DNA from: Notospermus geniculatus
Lineage: Eukaryota > Nemertea > Pilidiophora > Heteronemertea > Lineidae
Direction of reading: 5' to 3'
Assembly (NCBI GenBank): GCA_002633025.1
Contig: NMRB01000069.1
Location: forward strand, 261,454 to 325,453
Length of the DNA: 64,000 nt
Of the stretch, positions 47,963 to 60,600 are shown piece after piece. Positions within the stretch are counted from its first letter, which is position 1. Each line of letters begins with the position of its first letter. Under the pieces are notes generated by a model. The model worked only from the letters and a program-made list of their open reading frames with translations, was not told where the DNA came from and ran no database searches. The position numbers and the translations under genes are program-made.

Positions 47963-49111
47963 AGGCGATCGATTACTGAATTCATGGTTTCCTAATTCAG
48001 GCAAAACTTTCCTTTTCGTACTTGAGACTTGGTGAACACCTGTGGCCGTTGAAGCATGCAGACCTTTATATCAAGTGAAAAACGTACTTCAAGAACCATG
48101 AGCTACAAAAGAGTGTTGATATCGTTGTCGATACCTTCTCTAAGAATGTTGGTCCGAATAAAGAATATCCCGAGTGCAAGCTTGCGGGAGGTCCAATATG
48201 GAACATTGAAATGTATGTGAAAGAACTGGACATGTCGTGTGAAAGGGCTTCTTATTGAACGGGACTGGAATCAACGAATATCAAGAAACCATTGAGTTGT
48301 TTCTTCTGTCATACTATAGGATCTTGGTCTTCTCATGATCTGTGACGAACAACAGGTTTATGGACGGGGAGGAGGATGCAGGTCTTTGAGATAGAGTTTG
48401 TTTTATTCAAGGGAAATAAAATATTCTTGAATGTATAATACAAACGTGATACATATATAACCTAGAATCGCTTCTAAGACATCACTGCATAATTTTCGAT
48501 CAGTGACGCCTACTCCACCACGTTGAAGTCACATGTTAGTCATACAATTGGCATTGCGACAGGCCTGTGAATAGGGCCGTGAAGGTGCTATTACAATGAG
48601 TTTTGACGAAGGACAGATTGATTTCGTGGGGTATTCAAAAACATGCCGACTTGGTTTTCGTTGATAAGAGGTATACAGGGTGTCGTGTAAGACACTGAAC
48701 CAGTTGGTCGGATGGCTCAGTGACAACGCATAGATTTCTGAAGAAAAAGCTGCGTGCAATGGGGATCCTAGCTACGATAGAGGGCAGCACACCGAAACCC
48801 GGTCCTATACAATGGACACCTTTTGTGTGGGAAATTGATCAGGACCGGGATGCGATCAGTTTCATTTCAATAGTTTCAACCACTAGTGACACCTATTGAG
48901 GCAGTGGCCTAGGGTCCCCATTGCATAAGGACAATTAAAAAAGAATTTCCATTGAAACACAACACAATGACCCTATCCTGGGCCTTTGACTTGCCCACAG
49001 TCATGACAGTCGTTTACGTTCTGGAAAAGTACACTTTGACCCAAGCGGCTTTAGCTTACCGTGAACTTTATACTTATCAGTCATGAAAGGATTGATTTCT
49101 GCCCCCCCCCC

Positions 49112-50106
49112 NNNNNNNNNNNNNNNNNNNNNNNNNNNNNNNNNNNNNNNNNNNNNNNNNNNNNNNNNNNNNNNNNNNNNNNNNNNNNNNNNNNNNNNNN
49201 NNNNNNNNNNNNNNNNNNNNNNNNNNNNNNNNNNNNNNNNNNNNNNNNNNNNNNNNNNNNNNNNNNNNNNNNNNNNNNNNNNNNNNNNNNNNNNNNNNNN
49301 NNNNNNNNNNNNNNNNNNNNNNNNNNNNNNNNNNNNNNNNNNNNNNNNNNNNNNNNNNNNNNNNNNNNNNNNNNNNNNNNNNNNNNNNNNNNNNNNNNNN
49401 NNNNNNNNNNNNNNNNNNNNNNNNNNNNNNNNNNNNNNNNNNNNNNNNNNNNNNNNNNNNNNNNNNNNNNNNNNNNNNNNNNNNNNNNNNNNNNNNNNNN
49501 NNNNNNNNNNNNNNNNNNNNNNNNNNNNNNNNNNNNNNNNNNNNNNNNNNNNNNNNNNNNNNNNNNNNNNNNNNNNNNNNNNNNNNNNNNNNNNNNNNNN
49601 NNNNNNNNNNNNNNNNNNNNNNNNNNNNNNNNNNNNNNNNNNNNNNNNNNNNNNNNNNNNNNNNNNNNNNNNNNNNNNNNNNNNNNNNNNNNNNNNNNNN
49701 NNNNNNNNNNNNNNNNNNNNNNNNNNNNNNNNNNNNNNNNNNNNNNNNNNNNNNNNNNNNNNNNNNNNNNNNNNNNNNNNNNNNNNNNNNNNNNNNNNNN
49801 NNNNNNNNNNNNNNNNNNNNNNNNNNNNNNNNNNNNNNNNNNNNNNNNNNNNNNNNNNNNNNNNNNNNNNNNNNNNNNNNNNNNNNNNNNNNNNNNNNNN
49901 NNNNNNNNNNNNNNNNNNNNNNNNNNNNNNNNNNNNNNNNNNNNNNNNNNNNNNNNNNNNNNNNNNNNNNNNNNNNNNNNNNNNNNNNNNNNNNNNNNNN
50001 NNNNNNNNNNNNNNNNNNNNNNNNNNNNNNNNNNNNNNNNNNNNNNNNNNNNNNNNNNNNNNNNNNNNNNNNNNNNNNNNNNNNNNNNNNNNNNNNNNNN
50101 NNNNNN
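49112..50106. other. Assembly gap (995 N)
   Basis: A run of undetermined bases immediately preceded by a poly-C tract (49102-49111). It lies between the two copies of the cadherin A 5' segment, so the distance and the order of sequence here are not secure. Confidence 0.98.
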
Positions 50107-51083
50107 GCTTATTCTGTCAATCGGTGACCTTTTTTGGGCACTGATCGGGGATTCTAAACTCGTTCCGGTAGCGTTTACACGCAAGACTTTTGAAACATAA
50201 TCGGATTCGTATGTGGATTTTTGCCTGTCGTCTAAACGGCCCTAGTACTGCCAGCGAACGGGCGACGTGATTAAATTGCGACGGGAACTGATTGCTCTCA
50301 GTTTGTATGCAGCAGGCCAAGGATTCCAGTGTTTTTAAATGTTTTAGCGGCAAAAATTTCTTCCCTTCCCTCGCATGTGTGTCCCCCACACTTTGAGTTT
50401 TGCGCTTTGCCCTTTTCCGTTTCCCATGTGAGTGCGTGGTAGAAAAAGTAATTTTATTGTTGGTACCACAGATAAACATAGCGAACGGACAAGCGCAAAG
50501 CGCAAAACGGAGAAGTGAATCTGCTCTTCGTCCGTCTTAACGTAAGCTTACGTACACTTTGGGTTAGAGTGATCTAAGAATGTTTCGTGAATATAACTTA
50601 CCAGTGTCTAATCTTAAACGTAAACGTTCACTTAGAGCGTGCTAAGATAGCGAACTTACGTGTGCTTTGTGAATCAGGCCCCTGGGTCCATATTCTTAAA
50701 ACTAATTAAGTCTAAGTGTGACACTTATCCTTTGTTCAAAAGATAAGCATCACACTTTGACTTATGATGCCTTCTGGGACCAGTATGAAAATATAATTTG
50801 GTCAGCCTCCAGTCAAGTCTCTGTTAACATTTATTTAAGTCTGTAGTTTTACAGATCACGCTGTAATTTTACAGATCCAGTGCTGGGGACTCTGCTGCAC
50901 AGATTTTCTGTAAAATCTTCTGTTATTTCTAACAGTGTGCAAGACCGGACTTTGATTCCAGAGGAACTTATAGATCCCTGTCACACCCGGTTTCAGGAAC
51001 TCGCTAGAAACAAAACTGACGGGCCGCCCAGGAAATCAGACAGCTCCATTCTAATATCACAGTTTTGTAATACATGTACTTAC

Positions 51084-51793
51084 TTTCTTGGTACATCCTA
51101 ATCTTGGCAAACGGTGTTTCTGTCGGGGTGACTGACTTCAGCAGAAATGTGTATGTGCCGGCCGTTGCGCCAGTTACCGTCGGCTTTGCAATCTCCTTCC
51201 ACGCCTTCACGTTCTCTTTGATTTTGATCGGCGGAGTACAGGGATAGGTTATGGCTGCTGCATCTGAAACCGAACGTGGTGGTGATGAAAGGCACGTTAT
51301 GGTGGTGGGTCGCATTCGTGGCAATTTGCTGAAGAGGTTTCTGATCATCCATCTTCATATAGCCTATCAAGGCCTACAGAGCACTTCGTCCGAACTACGC
51401 TCCTTGAGCAAGAGTTGAGTAGGCCTATAGGAACGCCTGTCAGGACTAGAATGGGCGACACCGATTTTATCGGCAATTCCACGCAAACGCCATTCCTTGC
51501 CAATCCTACCTATCATAGAAGTATTTTCTCATATCCCACTTATCTGACTAAATATACTACGAAGAGGCAATTTGTTGGAAAGAAAATTGGAATTTGTTAC
51601 AGGAGGACATGTAGGCCTAGCATTTCTTCGCGTTTGCCACATTTCGTATATGAGCCACATGGTGAAGTCTTCATACAAAAAAAAAACTTTCTGGCACCAA
51701 AGAACTCTCAAGAACCATTTTTCCTACGGTGAATAACTTACCAACGGCAGCGATAACGTATCCCACGAAACAAATCAGTGGAAAAGTCAACAT
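51084..51793 (-). pseudogene. Second copy of cadherin A exons 1 and 2 (partial gene or alternative 5' end)
   Basis: Exon 1' at 51793-51742 encodes the same signal peptide MLTFPLICFVGYVIAAVG. Exon 2' at 51263-51084 encodes the same segment (YPCTPPIKIKENVKAWKEI) with one or two substitutions, for example SISY to ITYP context and PAETP to PTETP. Start codon, GT donors and AG acceptor are intact and the phases match copy 1. No further EC exons follow before the gap. It could be an alternative promoter splicing to 45666, a truncated paralogue, or an uncollapsed haplotype. Confidence 0.6.
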
Positions 51794-52372
51794 TCTATAA
51801 AATATCCATCTCTCGTAAATAAAACAAGATGGCCTGTCCGGCCGAGAACTGTTGAGTAATGCTGAACGATATCACACAGCTTGAAAATTCGTGCCGTCAA
51901 ATGTATTCTTTGGGAAACTATTTCTGAAGATTTCCTTTGTCCTTTGGGCCGACTCGTTCAGTCATTGGCAAATGGCACCGCCATGTATCGCTTTAACAGT
52001 CTTGAGTATTTAGAGCATGTCTATTTACTTGATTCAGATATATTCTATTTAGCAATTACACGGCTTCTCTCAAAAGACATGGCGTTATGAGAGTCCATTA
52101 GTATAGGCCCTGTCTTTCAGTATATCACATTCGATGATAGGCCTATTCAGGTTGGCCCTGGAGACATTGTAAATAGTGGACAAGATGTCACATAAGAGCC
52201 TTTTGTGTTGTTTGAATGCACCTTCTAAACATTTGTAAGACACGAAATTGAATGTATACTTGTAAGATGACACATATCGAAAGACTATTTAAAAAGAGTT
52301 CCATTGGAATTCTCTCCCAGGTAGGCTCTTTGGTGCTGTTTGGGAATTGTTCCAAATGTCGGTGACGCAAGT

Positions 52373-52616
52373 TGTCTCAAAGTATACTGCTGAGTATCAA
52401 AGTACCGCTGAATCTCAAAGTATTGCTGAGTCTCAAAGTATTGCTGAATCTCAAAGTACTGCTGAGTCTCAAAGTACTGCTGAGTCTCAAAATACTTCTG
52501 AGTCTCAAAGAACTGCTGAGTCACAAAGTACTGCTGAGTCTCAAATTGCCGAGTCTCAAAGTACTGCTGAATGTCAAAGTATTGCTGAGTTTCAAAGTAT
52601 TGCTGAGTCTCAAAGC
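52373..52616. repeat. 18-bp minisatellite, about 13 units
   Basis: Paralogue of the array at 47489-47962, contracted to about half its length. Confidence 0.9.
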
Positions 52617-53120
52617 AGGCGATCGATTGCTGAATTCATGGTTTCCTAATTCAGGCAAAACTTTCCTTTTTGTACTTTAGACTTGGTGAACACCTGTGGC
52701 CGTTGAAGCATGCAGACCTTTATATCAAGTGAAAAACGTACTTCAGGAACCATGAGCTACAAAAGAGTGTTGATATCGTTGTCGATACCTTCTCTAAGAA
52801 TGTTGGTCCGAATAAAGAATATCCCGAGTGCAAGTTTGCGGGAGGTCCAATATTGAACATTGAAATGTATGTGAAAGAACTGGACATGTCGTGTGAAAGG
52901 GCTTCTTATTGAGCGGGACTGGAATCAACGAATACCAAGAATCCATTGAGTTGTTTCTTCTATCATACTATGAGATCTTGGTCTTCTCATATGTCGGGAT
53001 GTGACATAACCTCAGGTTTATGGACGGGGAGGGGTGATGCAGGTCTTTGAGATAGATTTTGCTTTATTCAAGGTAAACAAAATATTCTTTTTTGAATGTA
53101 TAATACAAACGTGATATATT

Positions 53121-54092
53121 TATGGTGGTACGAACAAAGAATACATTATAGAGTTTCCGCAAAGCCCCCGAAAAGCCAACGCCAACGTCTATCCTTTTGT
53201 TCGGTGCTCTCTTCGGGGCACCGAAAAATGGGTTTGGCGTTCGCGTTGGCGTTTCGGGGGCTTTGCGAAAACTCCCTATTATATTTCTGGTGATGCCCGA
53301 AATCTTCAGACGGTTTCGAGACACTACCCGTATCCTTCACGTCTGTTCCTTGTAGCTCCCCACCCAGCCGCTCTGCTCCTCTCTCTACTCCGTTCCAAAC
53401 ATGATTGATGAAGGATTGAAAAGACTGCTTGGTGAGTCTAGGCTGCCTTTGATGCATTAATGAGATATCATCCTCGATTGATCTGTTTCGGCGTATTTCT
53501 TCGGAGTATTCAGTATGGATGACCTTTCCGGTAACGTTACAACCTACGCTCGAGGCCAACTAGGTGTTTAGAGCAGTTTTGAACTTCCCTGGTCTGATCA
53601 AGCACATTCTGTTTACTTCGTTGAAAAAGTCATGTGGAGGAGACAACGCTGAAAAATATAAGGTTGGACGCTTTGATCTGCTTTTGCAAGTTGGGTCGGT
53701 ATACAGTATTACGTCGAGTTCGAGCTGAAGGCTAAAACCTTTTTCAAGATTCTTACGCCATATATATCTCGATGACGAGAGCAGGAAATTTCATCGATCG
53801 TCAGTAATGCAGCCTAAATCATCTTTTGAAAGAAAAAACAATTTGACCTATTTCCTCTGAAAACCCTGTCGTCTCTTCCCCATATTTTCGGGAAATCTCA
53901 ACATCTTTAAATTGTACTCCTAAAAACTCTTGTCTTTTCTATACTTACGTTGTGTTTTTGATTCATATACTGGCTCATTGGGTGCCGTATATGTTTCAGG
54001 AGACGGGTTGCTGTATTTTCGTTCAAGTGGATCAATCGACGGAACTGAACGCTTCGGGCTGGGCAGCGGTGGCGCTGATTGAGATTGTCATC
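53121..54092. pseudogene. Duplicated remnant of the cadherin B cytoplasmic-tail exons
   Basis: Nearly identical to 54373-55313. It contains the tail exon ending in SKTQ and the final exon reading SSLFNPSSI, but the upstream acceptor of the tail exon is replaced. The sequence diverges just before AATCAGCGCC, and the new AG is followed in phase by TGA. As read, the copy cannot replace the functional tail, so it is called a remnant. Confidence 0.6.
53151..53274. mobile_element. Palindromic MITE, copy 1
   Basis: Arms GAGTTTCCGCAAAGCCCCCG and its inverted repeat CTTTGCGAAAACTC, with CGCCAACG inside and an internal hairpin around TTCGGTGC. It is flanked by TTATA on the left and CCTATTATA on the right. 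Confidence 0.75.
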
Positions 54093-54405
54093 TAAGGAAC
54101 TAATATACAAAAAATGGTGCTTTTGTCCGCCGTGTCCCGATGGGGCCGAATTTTGAGGCTAAGCGACTGGACTATATACCACGGCATTTTGCACGAGTGA
54201 TTCGCCCGAGTGATTATCGACCAATTCACATTGACCGCTAGAAAGTGACCAGGCGTGCAACAGCGAGCGATTGGTCGGTCATTGATGGCGCGAAAAAAGA
54301 CTCACTGCATATTAATGAACGGGGCGTGAATTTTGTTTGGAGTGTTTTGATGTCTTAGAAGCGATTCTAGGTATTTATGGTGGTACGAACAAAGAATACA
54401 TTATA

Positions 54406-54503
54406 GAATTTTCGCAAAGCCCCCGAAACGCCAACGCCAACGTCTATCCTTTTGTTTTGGGTTTGGCGTTCGCGTTGGCGTTTCGGGGGCTTTGCGAAAA
54501 CTC
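54406..54503. mobile_element. Palindromic MITE, copy 2
   Basis: Same arms as the element at 53151 but ~26 bp shorter in the middle. It lies at the matching place in the duplicated tail segment. Confidence 0.75.
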
Positions 54504-54613
54504 CCTATTATATTTCTGGTGATGCCCGAAATCTTCAGACGGTTTCGAGACACTACCCGTATCCTTCACGTCTGTTCCTTGTAGCTCCCCACCCAGCCGC
54601 TCTGCTCCGCTCT

Positions 54614-57600
54614 CTACTCCGTTCCAAACGTGATTGATGAAGGATTGAAAAGACTGCTTGCTGAGTCTAGGCTGCTTTTGATGCATTAGAATGAGATCTC
54701 ATCCTTGATTGATCTGTTTCGGCGTATTTCTTCGGAGTATTCAGTATGGATGACCTTTCCGGTAACGTTACAACCTACGCTCGAGGCCAACTAGGTGTTT
54801 AGAGCAGTTTTGAACTTCCCTGGTCTGATCAAGCACATACTGTTTACTTCGTTGAAAAAATCATGTGGAGGAGACAGCGCTGAAAAATATAAGGTTGGAC
54901 GCTTTGATCTGCTTTTGCAAGTTGGGTCGGTATACGGTATTACATCGAGTTCGAGCTGAAGGCTAAAACCTTTTTCAAGATTCTTACGTCATCTCGATGA
55001 CGAGAGCAGGAAATTTCATCGATCGTCAGTAATGCTGCCTAAATCATCTTTTGAAAGAAAAAACAATTTGACCTATTTCCTCAGAAAACCCTGTCGTCTC
55101 TTCCCCATATTTTCGGGAAATCTCAACATCTTTAAATTGTACTCCTAAAAACTCTTGTCTTTTCTATACTTACGTTGTGTTTTTGATTCATATACTGGCT
55201 CATTGGGTGCCGTATATGTTTCAGAAGACGGGTTGCTGTATTTTCGTTCAAGTGGATCAATCGACGGAACTGAACGCTTCGGGCTGGGCAGCGGTGGCGC
55301 TGATTGGCTGCGAGATGAGGACCATCACTGAGCACTCTTATTTGGGACACGGACACTGTCGAAGACTCGCGTGACTGAGGAGCTGTCCTGTTTGGACTCA
55401 CTCTCGAAGTATGTTTGGACGGAATGCTTGGATCGTCAAGTCGTTGGCTGAAAGAGAAACACCCTTTCGTTTTGCCTTGGATCTGTAGGTGAAGGCGTAA
55501 CCTCAAGCGATGGCGAAGAGAGCGAGCGCAAAGAACCTCTGATTCCCAGGATGATGCGAAGAAAGTTGCTTAGTATCACAGGCAAAGTAGGCCTAAGGCC
55601 AAGGTATATGTATGATACCTACTTCAGAGCCACCGAGCGTTTATCAAAGCGTTTCGCAGTGAACACAGCGGCAACCATCAAGAGAATCAACAACAACGCC
55701 AAGATAAGGCCCAGTGTGATGTTTCCGCCAAGTGTGTCCAGCATCCAGTTCGTCACCACAGGTTCATCCCCATATCTCGTGATGAACGTGATCTTGTGAG
55801 AAGCGAGCTTGGCGTTGGCCGTCACAGAGCTTGCTGGAGTCTTGAGATTGTCTGTGGTGTAAGCTTTGATGACATGGCTCGCTGTGAGGAAGTCTTTCTT
55901 CTTTCCAATGTTCCCGAGGAGGTCGGTGGAGGAATCTCTTAGGAAGTAGATGATCATGACTGCCTTTCCGCTGAAAGAAGAATGTTTTGTTGCCTGGTCC
56001 AACTCCGCCCGTGAGAATCTGTGACGACGTTTCGCCAGCAGAGTTAGATTTTTGTAGACCTACATGTACGTCTGTTCCAGAACACCCGCCTACATCAGTT
56101 ACGTCACAAGCAGACGGAGCACCCACTTCATTACCAAAAGGAGTGGACCTAAGCCATCAAACAAATAGATGTAAAATTTCTTTTGAAAGCGGCTCGATCA
56201 TCTTGTGTAATTCCAACCAGTTTTTGAAGAGATTTACATACTTCTACAAGGTGATACATGTATCTAATCGCAACCCATTACTCAACAGCACAAAACTGAA
56301 GAATATCAAATGCCACGTCACTACTGAAGCAAGCAAGCTGACACAGGGGAAAACAAATGGCAAATTTACTTACCCAAGTTTGTTCTTTTTTAATTTACAT
56401 GCGCAGCTGAATCAGAGAGTATCGTTGAGACGATACTTTACCTCGATAGTTTGACCCGTAGGTTTCAGAAGAGAACATATTACAACGATAGAGAGAAATT
56501 GATGGTAATGACCACCTTTATCACTGAAAGGCAGATCAGTGTAACAATAATTTAGGTGGGACGTTGATGTATACCTTGATATGATCAAGTGAGAAAACGT
56601 TGGTCTTCAAAACGTACATAGGATACATGTAAAAGTTTCGTGGAGGGTACTCCAAACTTCTCTACCTACCTTGTGTCCACAATGGCATGCAATTTCGCAA
56701 CACATGGCTTGCAGAGCGAGCTTGCGGCGGCCAAGAAATCGTCTACATTTGCCTTCGTCTTGTAGTAACTACTCGGATGTGCGGTTGTCCAATTCGTCAG
56801 AACCTTCCAACCAATGTAGGTATCGACGCGAATGGCTTGGGTCCTGCGAAAAATCAACAAGTCTGTACATCATATCTTAGAGAATGTTGACGAAGAAACT
56901 GCAACGGAAGGTGTCATCCGAAAAACACTGGCGTTTCACAGTGTCGCCATTCTTGCAAAGATTACAAGTGAGCTGTCTTGGGGAACGCCCTGACCCATGA
57001 GTTCAGTTGGTATCAACGGCGATCGTTTTACGTCAAGTCAGAAATTTTGTAACATGCCGAACTAAAAAATTGATTTCACAACTTTATGCTTACAACGAGG
57101 TTTCTTTCTTGACCGCGTCATTGTCTTTGCACTCCGCGATGAGAACGTATTCATGCTCAGCTGCCAAAGGTGATACAGCAGATACTATTGCTCCTGTCTT
57201 ATTGTCGATGGTAAAGTTGTCTTTTCTCTGGTCCTCAAGCCAATGGTAACTGGCTGTATTGTAAACTGCAAGGGAGGAGCTACGTTGTTACCCAGTTTTA
57301 GATAGAGTTTTCGCAAAGCCCCCAAAACACCAACGCGAATGCCAATCCAATTGTTCGATGCGAACAACAGCGAACAAAAGAAAACTGAATTTTCGCAAAG
57401 CCCACGAAACTCGAACGCGAAGTCTTTTGTTCGGTGCTCTTTTGTCACATCGGACAATGAGATTGGCGTTCGCCTTGGAGTTTCGGGGCTTGGCGAAAAC
57501 CCTCTTAACTCCAACAAACATAAAAGTTCTGAGTTTATGGCAACTTACAGACATCCTTATCTGTACAAGACACAGATCCGACCGCCTTCCCGACAGGTTC

Positions 57601-60600
57601 ATTGAACATCATCTCAAAGTTATAGAGAGCTTTCGTGAACGACGGTCTGTTGTCGTTGATGTTGTTCACAGTGACTGTGACGGTCGCAGCGCCTCTCAGC
57701 TTCCCTTTGTCCTCAACGTATATTCTGAAGGTCGTTGTGTTCCCAGTCATTGCTTCCCTATCAATGGGGCTCTGGACACTGAGATGTGCTACCTTCGACG
57801 ATATCTTGATCAACTGGAAATAGTTGAACGCTTTGTTCGCGTCCGATGGATCGACGTAGTATTTCAAGATGGCGTTCGTTCCGATGTCCGGATCTGTTGC
57901 TGTGACGACAGCAAGGCTTGTTCCATGTGGAGATCCCTCAGTGACCGTAGCTGTGTATTTTGACCTCGTGAACGATGGTCGTTCATTGGTGTCCGTGATG
58001 TGGACGGTGAGAGCAAAGAAGCATTTCAAACCGCCGGCGTCCGTCACGGAGAACACTGTAAAAAACTCGTCAATTTCAGTGCTCCGCCAATTTCACATTA
58101 GTTGGCCCCCAATTGCCAATTGTCTGGATCTGCAACAAGTCGTGGATCGTACACCGGAGTGGGCATTGGGCCATGACAAAAAATGAACCTTTTTCTCTTT
58201 GTTCTTTGTATTTATGGGAGCTAAATATTGGTTTGTGAGCTTTTAGAATGAAACCACAGTACATGTACATGTATATTTGTGCAATATATTCTTCGTAGTG
58301 TGTTCTGTAAACAAACGCCGACTTACTTCCAAATATCGGACTTTTCTGCGTTTCGTAGTTGAGCCCGACTGCTTCGATCAGCCCTGTTTTGTTATCAATA
58401 GTAAATCTACTGTGGAAAGCTAAGCCTGCCGTCACTTTAGCATAGGTCAGGTTCCCGCCATCTTGGTCTGTAGCGATGAACAGTTTACCGGGGTTCTAAA
58501 ACGAAACAAAAGAGCTTCAAAAATCGTATACATAACTAACGTCATAGGCTAGCCAAGGTTGCTCTTTCTTCGATTCTCAATTTCGTTCCGTTTCTCATTC
58601 CGTTCCTGCAATTAAACTGAGCCTCCAACTTACGTATGTGCCTCTCTCGGATGTTGTGACGTGAAGGGAACTCGGTGAACACACCGGAGGATCATTCTTG
58701 TTCACCACCTTGACGGCGACGGCTTTCGTTGTACAGTTAGCGTATGCACAGACCATGATCGTCACAGTGTACAATTTGACTTTTTCGTAGTCGAAACCTG
58801 GGTTTTTCACCGAATAGAAACGCCCACCTGAGAAATGAGAGGTACGTCAATGGATTAACACTCTCCCTGTTTCTTATCATTGCGGAAGGAAGAACAACGT
58901 TTTACATCTGGAGCAAACGAAGATTGCGGTGGACGCTTGAACAAATGTAGGCTTAGGCCTATGGTGAACCAATCCTGTGTCTTAGGAGTGCAGACCATGT
59001 GCACTCTGAACTGTAGGCAAGACAGGATCCGCACTGAAGCCACATGATTAGTCTTCATCACACGTCCCCACGTCTGCTCCCCAATTTGATGGGAACTTAC
59101 TGCTGTCGACTCCAAATTTTGCCTGCCCACTTTTAGGGTTGACAAGATGGCTGAAAACCAGCGGCCGTCTGTCTGGATCGCTCGCAGACACCTGAAATCA
59201 GATTAGATTAGCCTTGAGACGGTCGCAGCAGTTCGATCAGGAAGAGTGAAAGCACCTGGTTTCATCCACCATTAATTTGCTACCGTACGGTTCGTTGATG
59301 CTTCTGTCAAGAATACGTTCAACTTCGTCGGTTAATACGGAGCTCTTTGGCACGAAGTTCCTCTCTAAATTTCCTACGAACACCCACATAAACCATCGGA
59401 AGATCCCTTCATACGATTTGAGATGTTTCGGAGTCAGCAACACTGAATAGGGCCTACTTACGGATAACAAATTGCTCTCCAAAGTTTGGTCCTCAGCGAC
59501 TGACACCGACGCCGGCCAGTAGGCGTTCATGAAAATTGGCTTGTCTCCGTAAGTGTTGTTGAGTATTTTTACGGTCAGGACTTCTGATACAGGTGATGTT
59601 GACCCATCGCGGACAGTCACACGAATCTTATATTCTCTGGTAGTTTCATAGTCGAAGTTGGGCGATTTCACGTACTGGATCCTTGAACCTAAAATGAATC
59701 AGACACGTTTTCCAAAAAACACGACTTGCCACAGTTTCCTTTCGGTGGGTCAAGGAACGCAGCTGCAGCTACCTTCTGAACCCAGGTAACGTTCACCCCG
59801 ACCACACAGACCTCTTCCGCACGTGGTCTCAGTATAAGTCCCTAGATACCTCTTTTCGAGGATACTGCTTCGACAGCCAGAACCTGGAGAGTCCGAAATC
59901 TCCTTACCATCCATTGGATCTTGTTTAAATTTCCCATCAAACGGTACCGGGTTGATGTAATACTTCAAGGTAGTCCCTGCATCAGGGTCCGTCGCCGATA
60001 CAGTGAATATGTGAGTGTCATAGTTATTGTTGTCATTCTCATACAGGGATATCGTTCTCGGAAGATTGGTGAACCTGGGAAGTTCAGGGACGTTGGAACA
60101 AGGGACGATGACCACGGCTGGCGTGGCAGTCTTGGGAGGGACGCCGTTGTCGGTCATGTGAACGGTCACGGTGTATCTTGGTGGGGAAGTCGCCTCGTAA
60201 TTTAGACCAGGGGAGGTGACTCTGATGATACCAGCTGAAAAGGTTGACAAATTCTTTGAAATCCATCCTGGAATCCCACGGGTATTGGCTACGTTATGAG
60301 ACTACACCATGTGCGAGAGACTACACCATGTGCGAGCGTAGTCGGAGGGCGTAGCGATGTCACAGGCCGTGGTAGTCAAAGATGTTTCAAATCGTAGCCT
60401 ACACTGGTCAAAAGTTTTCGGTAGGGCTCTCACTCGTAATACGCAATCCATGACGCTACTAGTTCCCCTCATCGTAAACAGCCTTTCTTCCGAAACCTGG
60501 ACCATTCTTACCAGTTCCTGTTGGATTGATCGCAAACGGTGCACTCGGCGTAACCGACGGTCTGACATCAATGGACCACCTCATCGTCTGCTTGGGACGG

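Larger units (their letters stand above)
45853..48450. repeat. Duplicated 5' segment of cadherin A, copy 1
   Basis: Contains exons 46902-46851 and 46292-46113, upstream sequence, the 18-bp minisatellite and ~450 bp beyond. It is repeated at about 50692-53118. Most of the sequence is nearly identical, but about 46535-46815 differs completely from the equivalent 51515-51700. Confidence 0.85.
46903..51083. other. Upstream region of cadherin A with minisatellite and assembly gap
   Basis: No coding exon is supported. It holds the upstream half of 5' copy 1, the 18-bp minisatellite, a run of 995 undetermined bases and unique sequence at 50107-50690. An open plus-strand stretch at 48090-48256 was examined and rejected as coding. 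Confidence 0.5.
50692..53118. repeat. Duplicated 5' segment of cadherin A, copy 2
   Basis: Repeats 45853-48450, including both 5' exons and the minisatellite. The sequence is very similar but not identical. Confidence 0.85.
51794..54613. other. Region between the duplicated cadherin A 5' end and cadherin B
   Basis: Holds the upstream part of 5' copy 2 up to about 53118, then a duplicate of the cadherin B tail region (53121-54092). About 280 bp of unique sequence follows (54093-54372). No independent gene is supported. Confidence 0.5.

Noticed and set aside
47563-48004. Long open frames over the 18-bp minisatellite
   Set aside because: All frames of the repeat are open, the peptides are pure hexapeptide repeats, and the array halves in length in the paralogous copy.
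48090-48256. Protein-like plus-strand stretch (VDIVVDTFSKNVGPNKEYPE)
   Set aside because: It has no start codon or in-phase acceptor. All three differences from the copy at 52745-52912 are non-synonymous, which argues against coding constraint.
49061-50200. Open frames of 350-380 codons
   Set aside because: They consist almost entirely of undetermined bases in the assembly gap.
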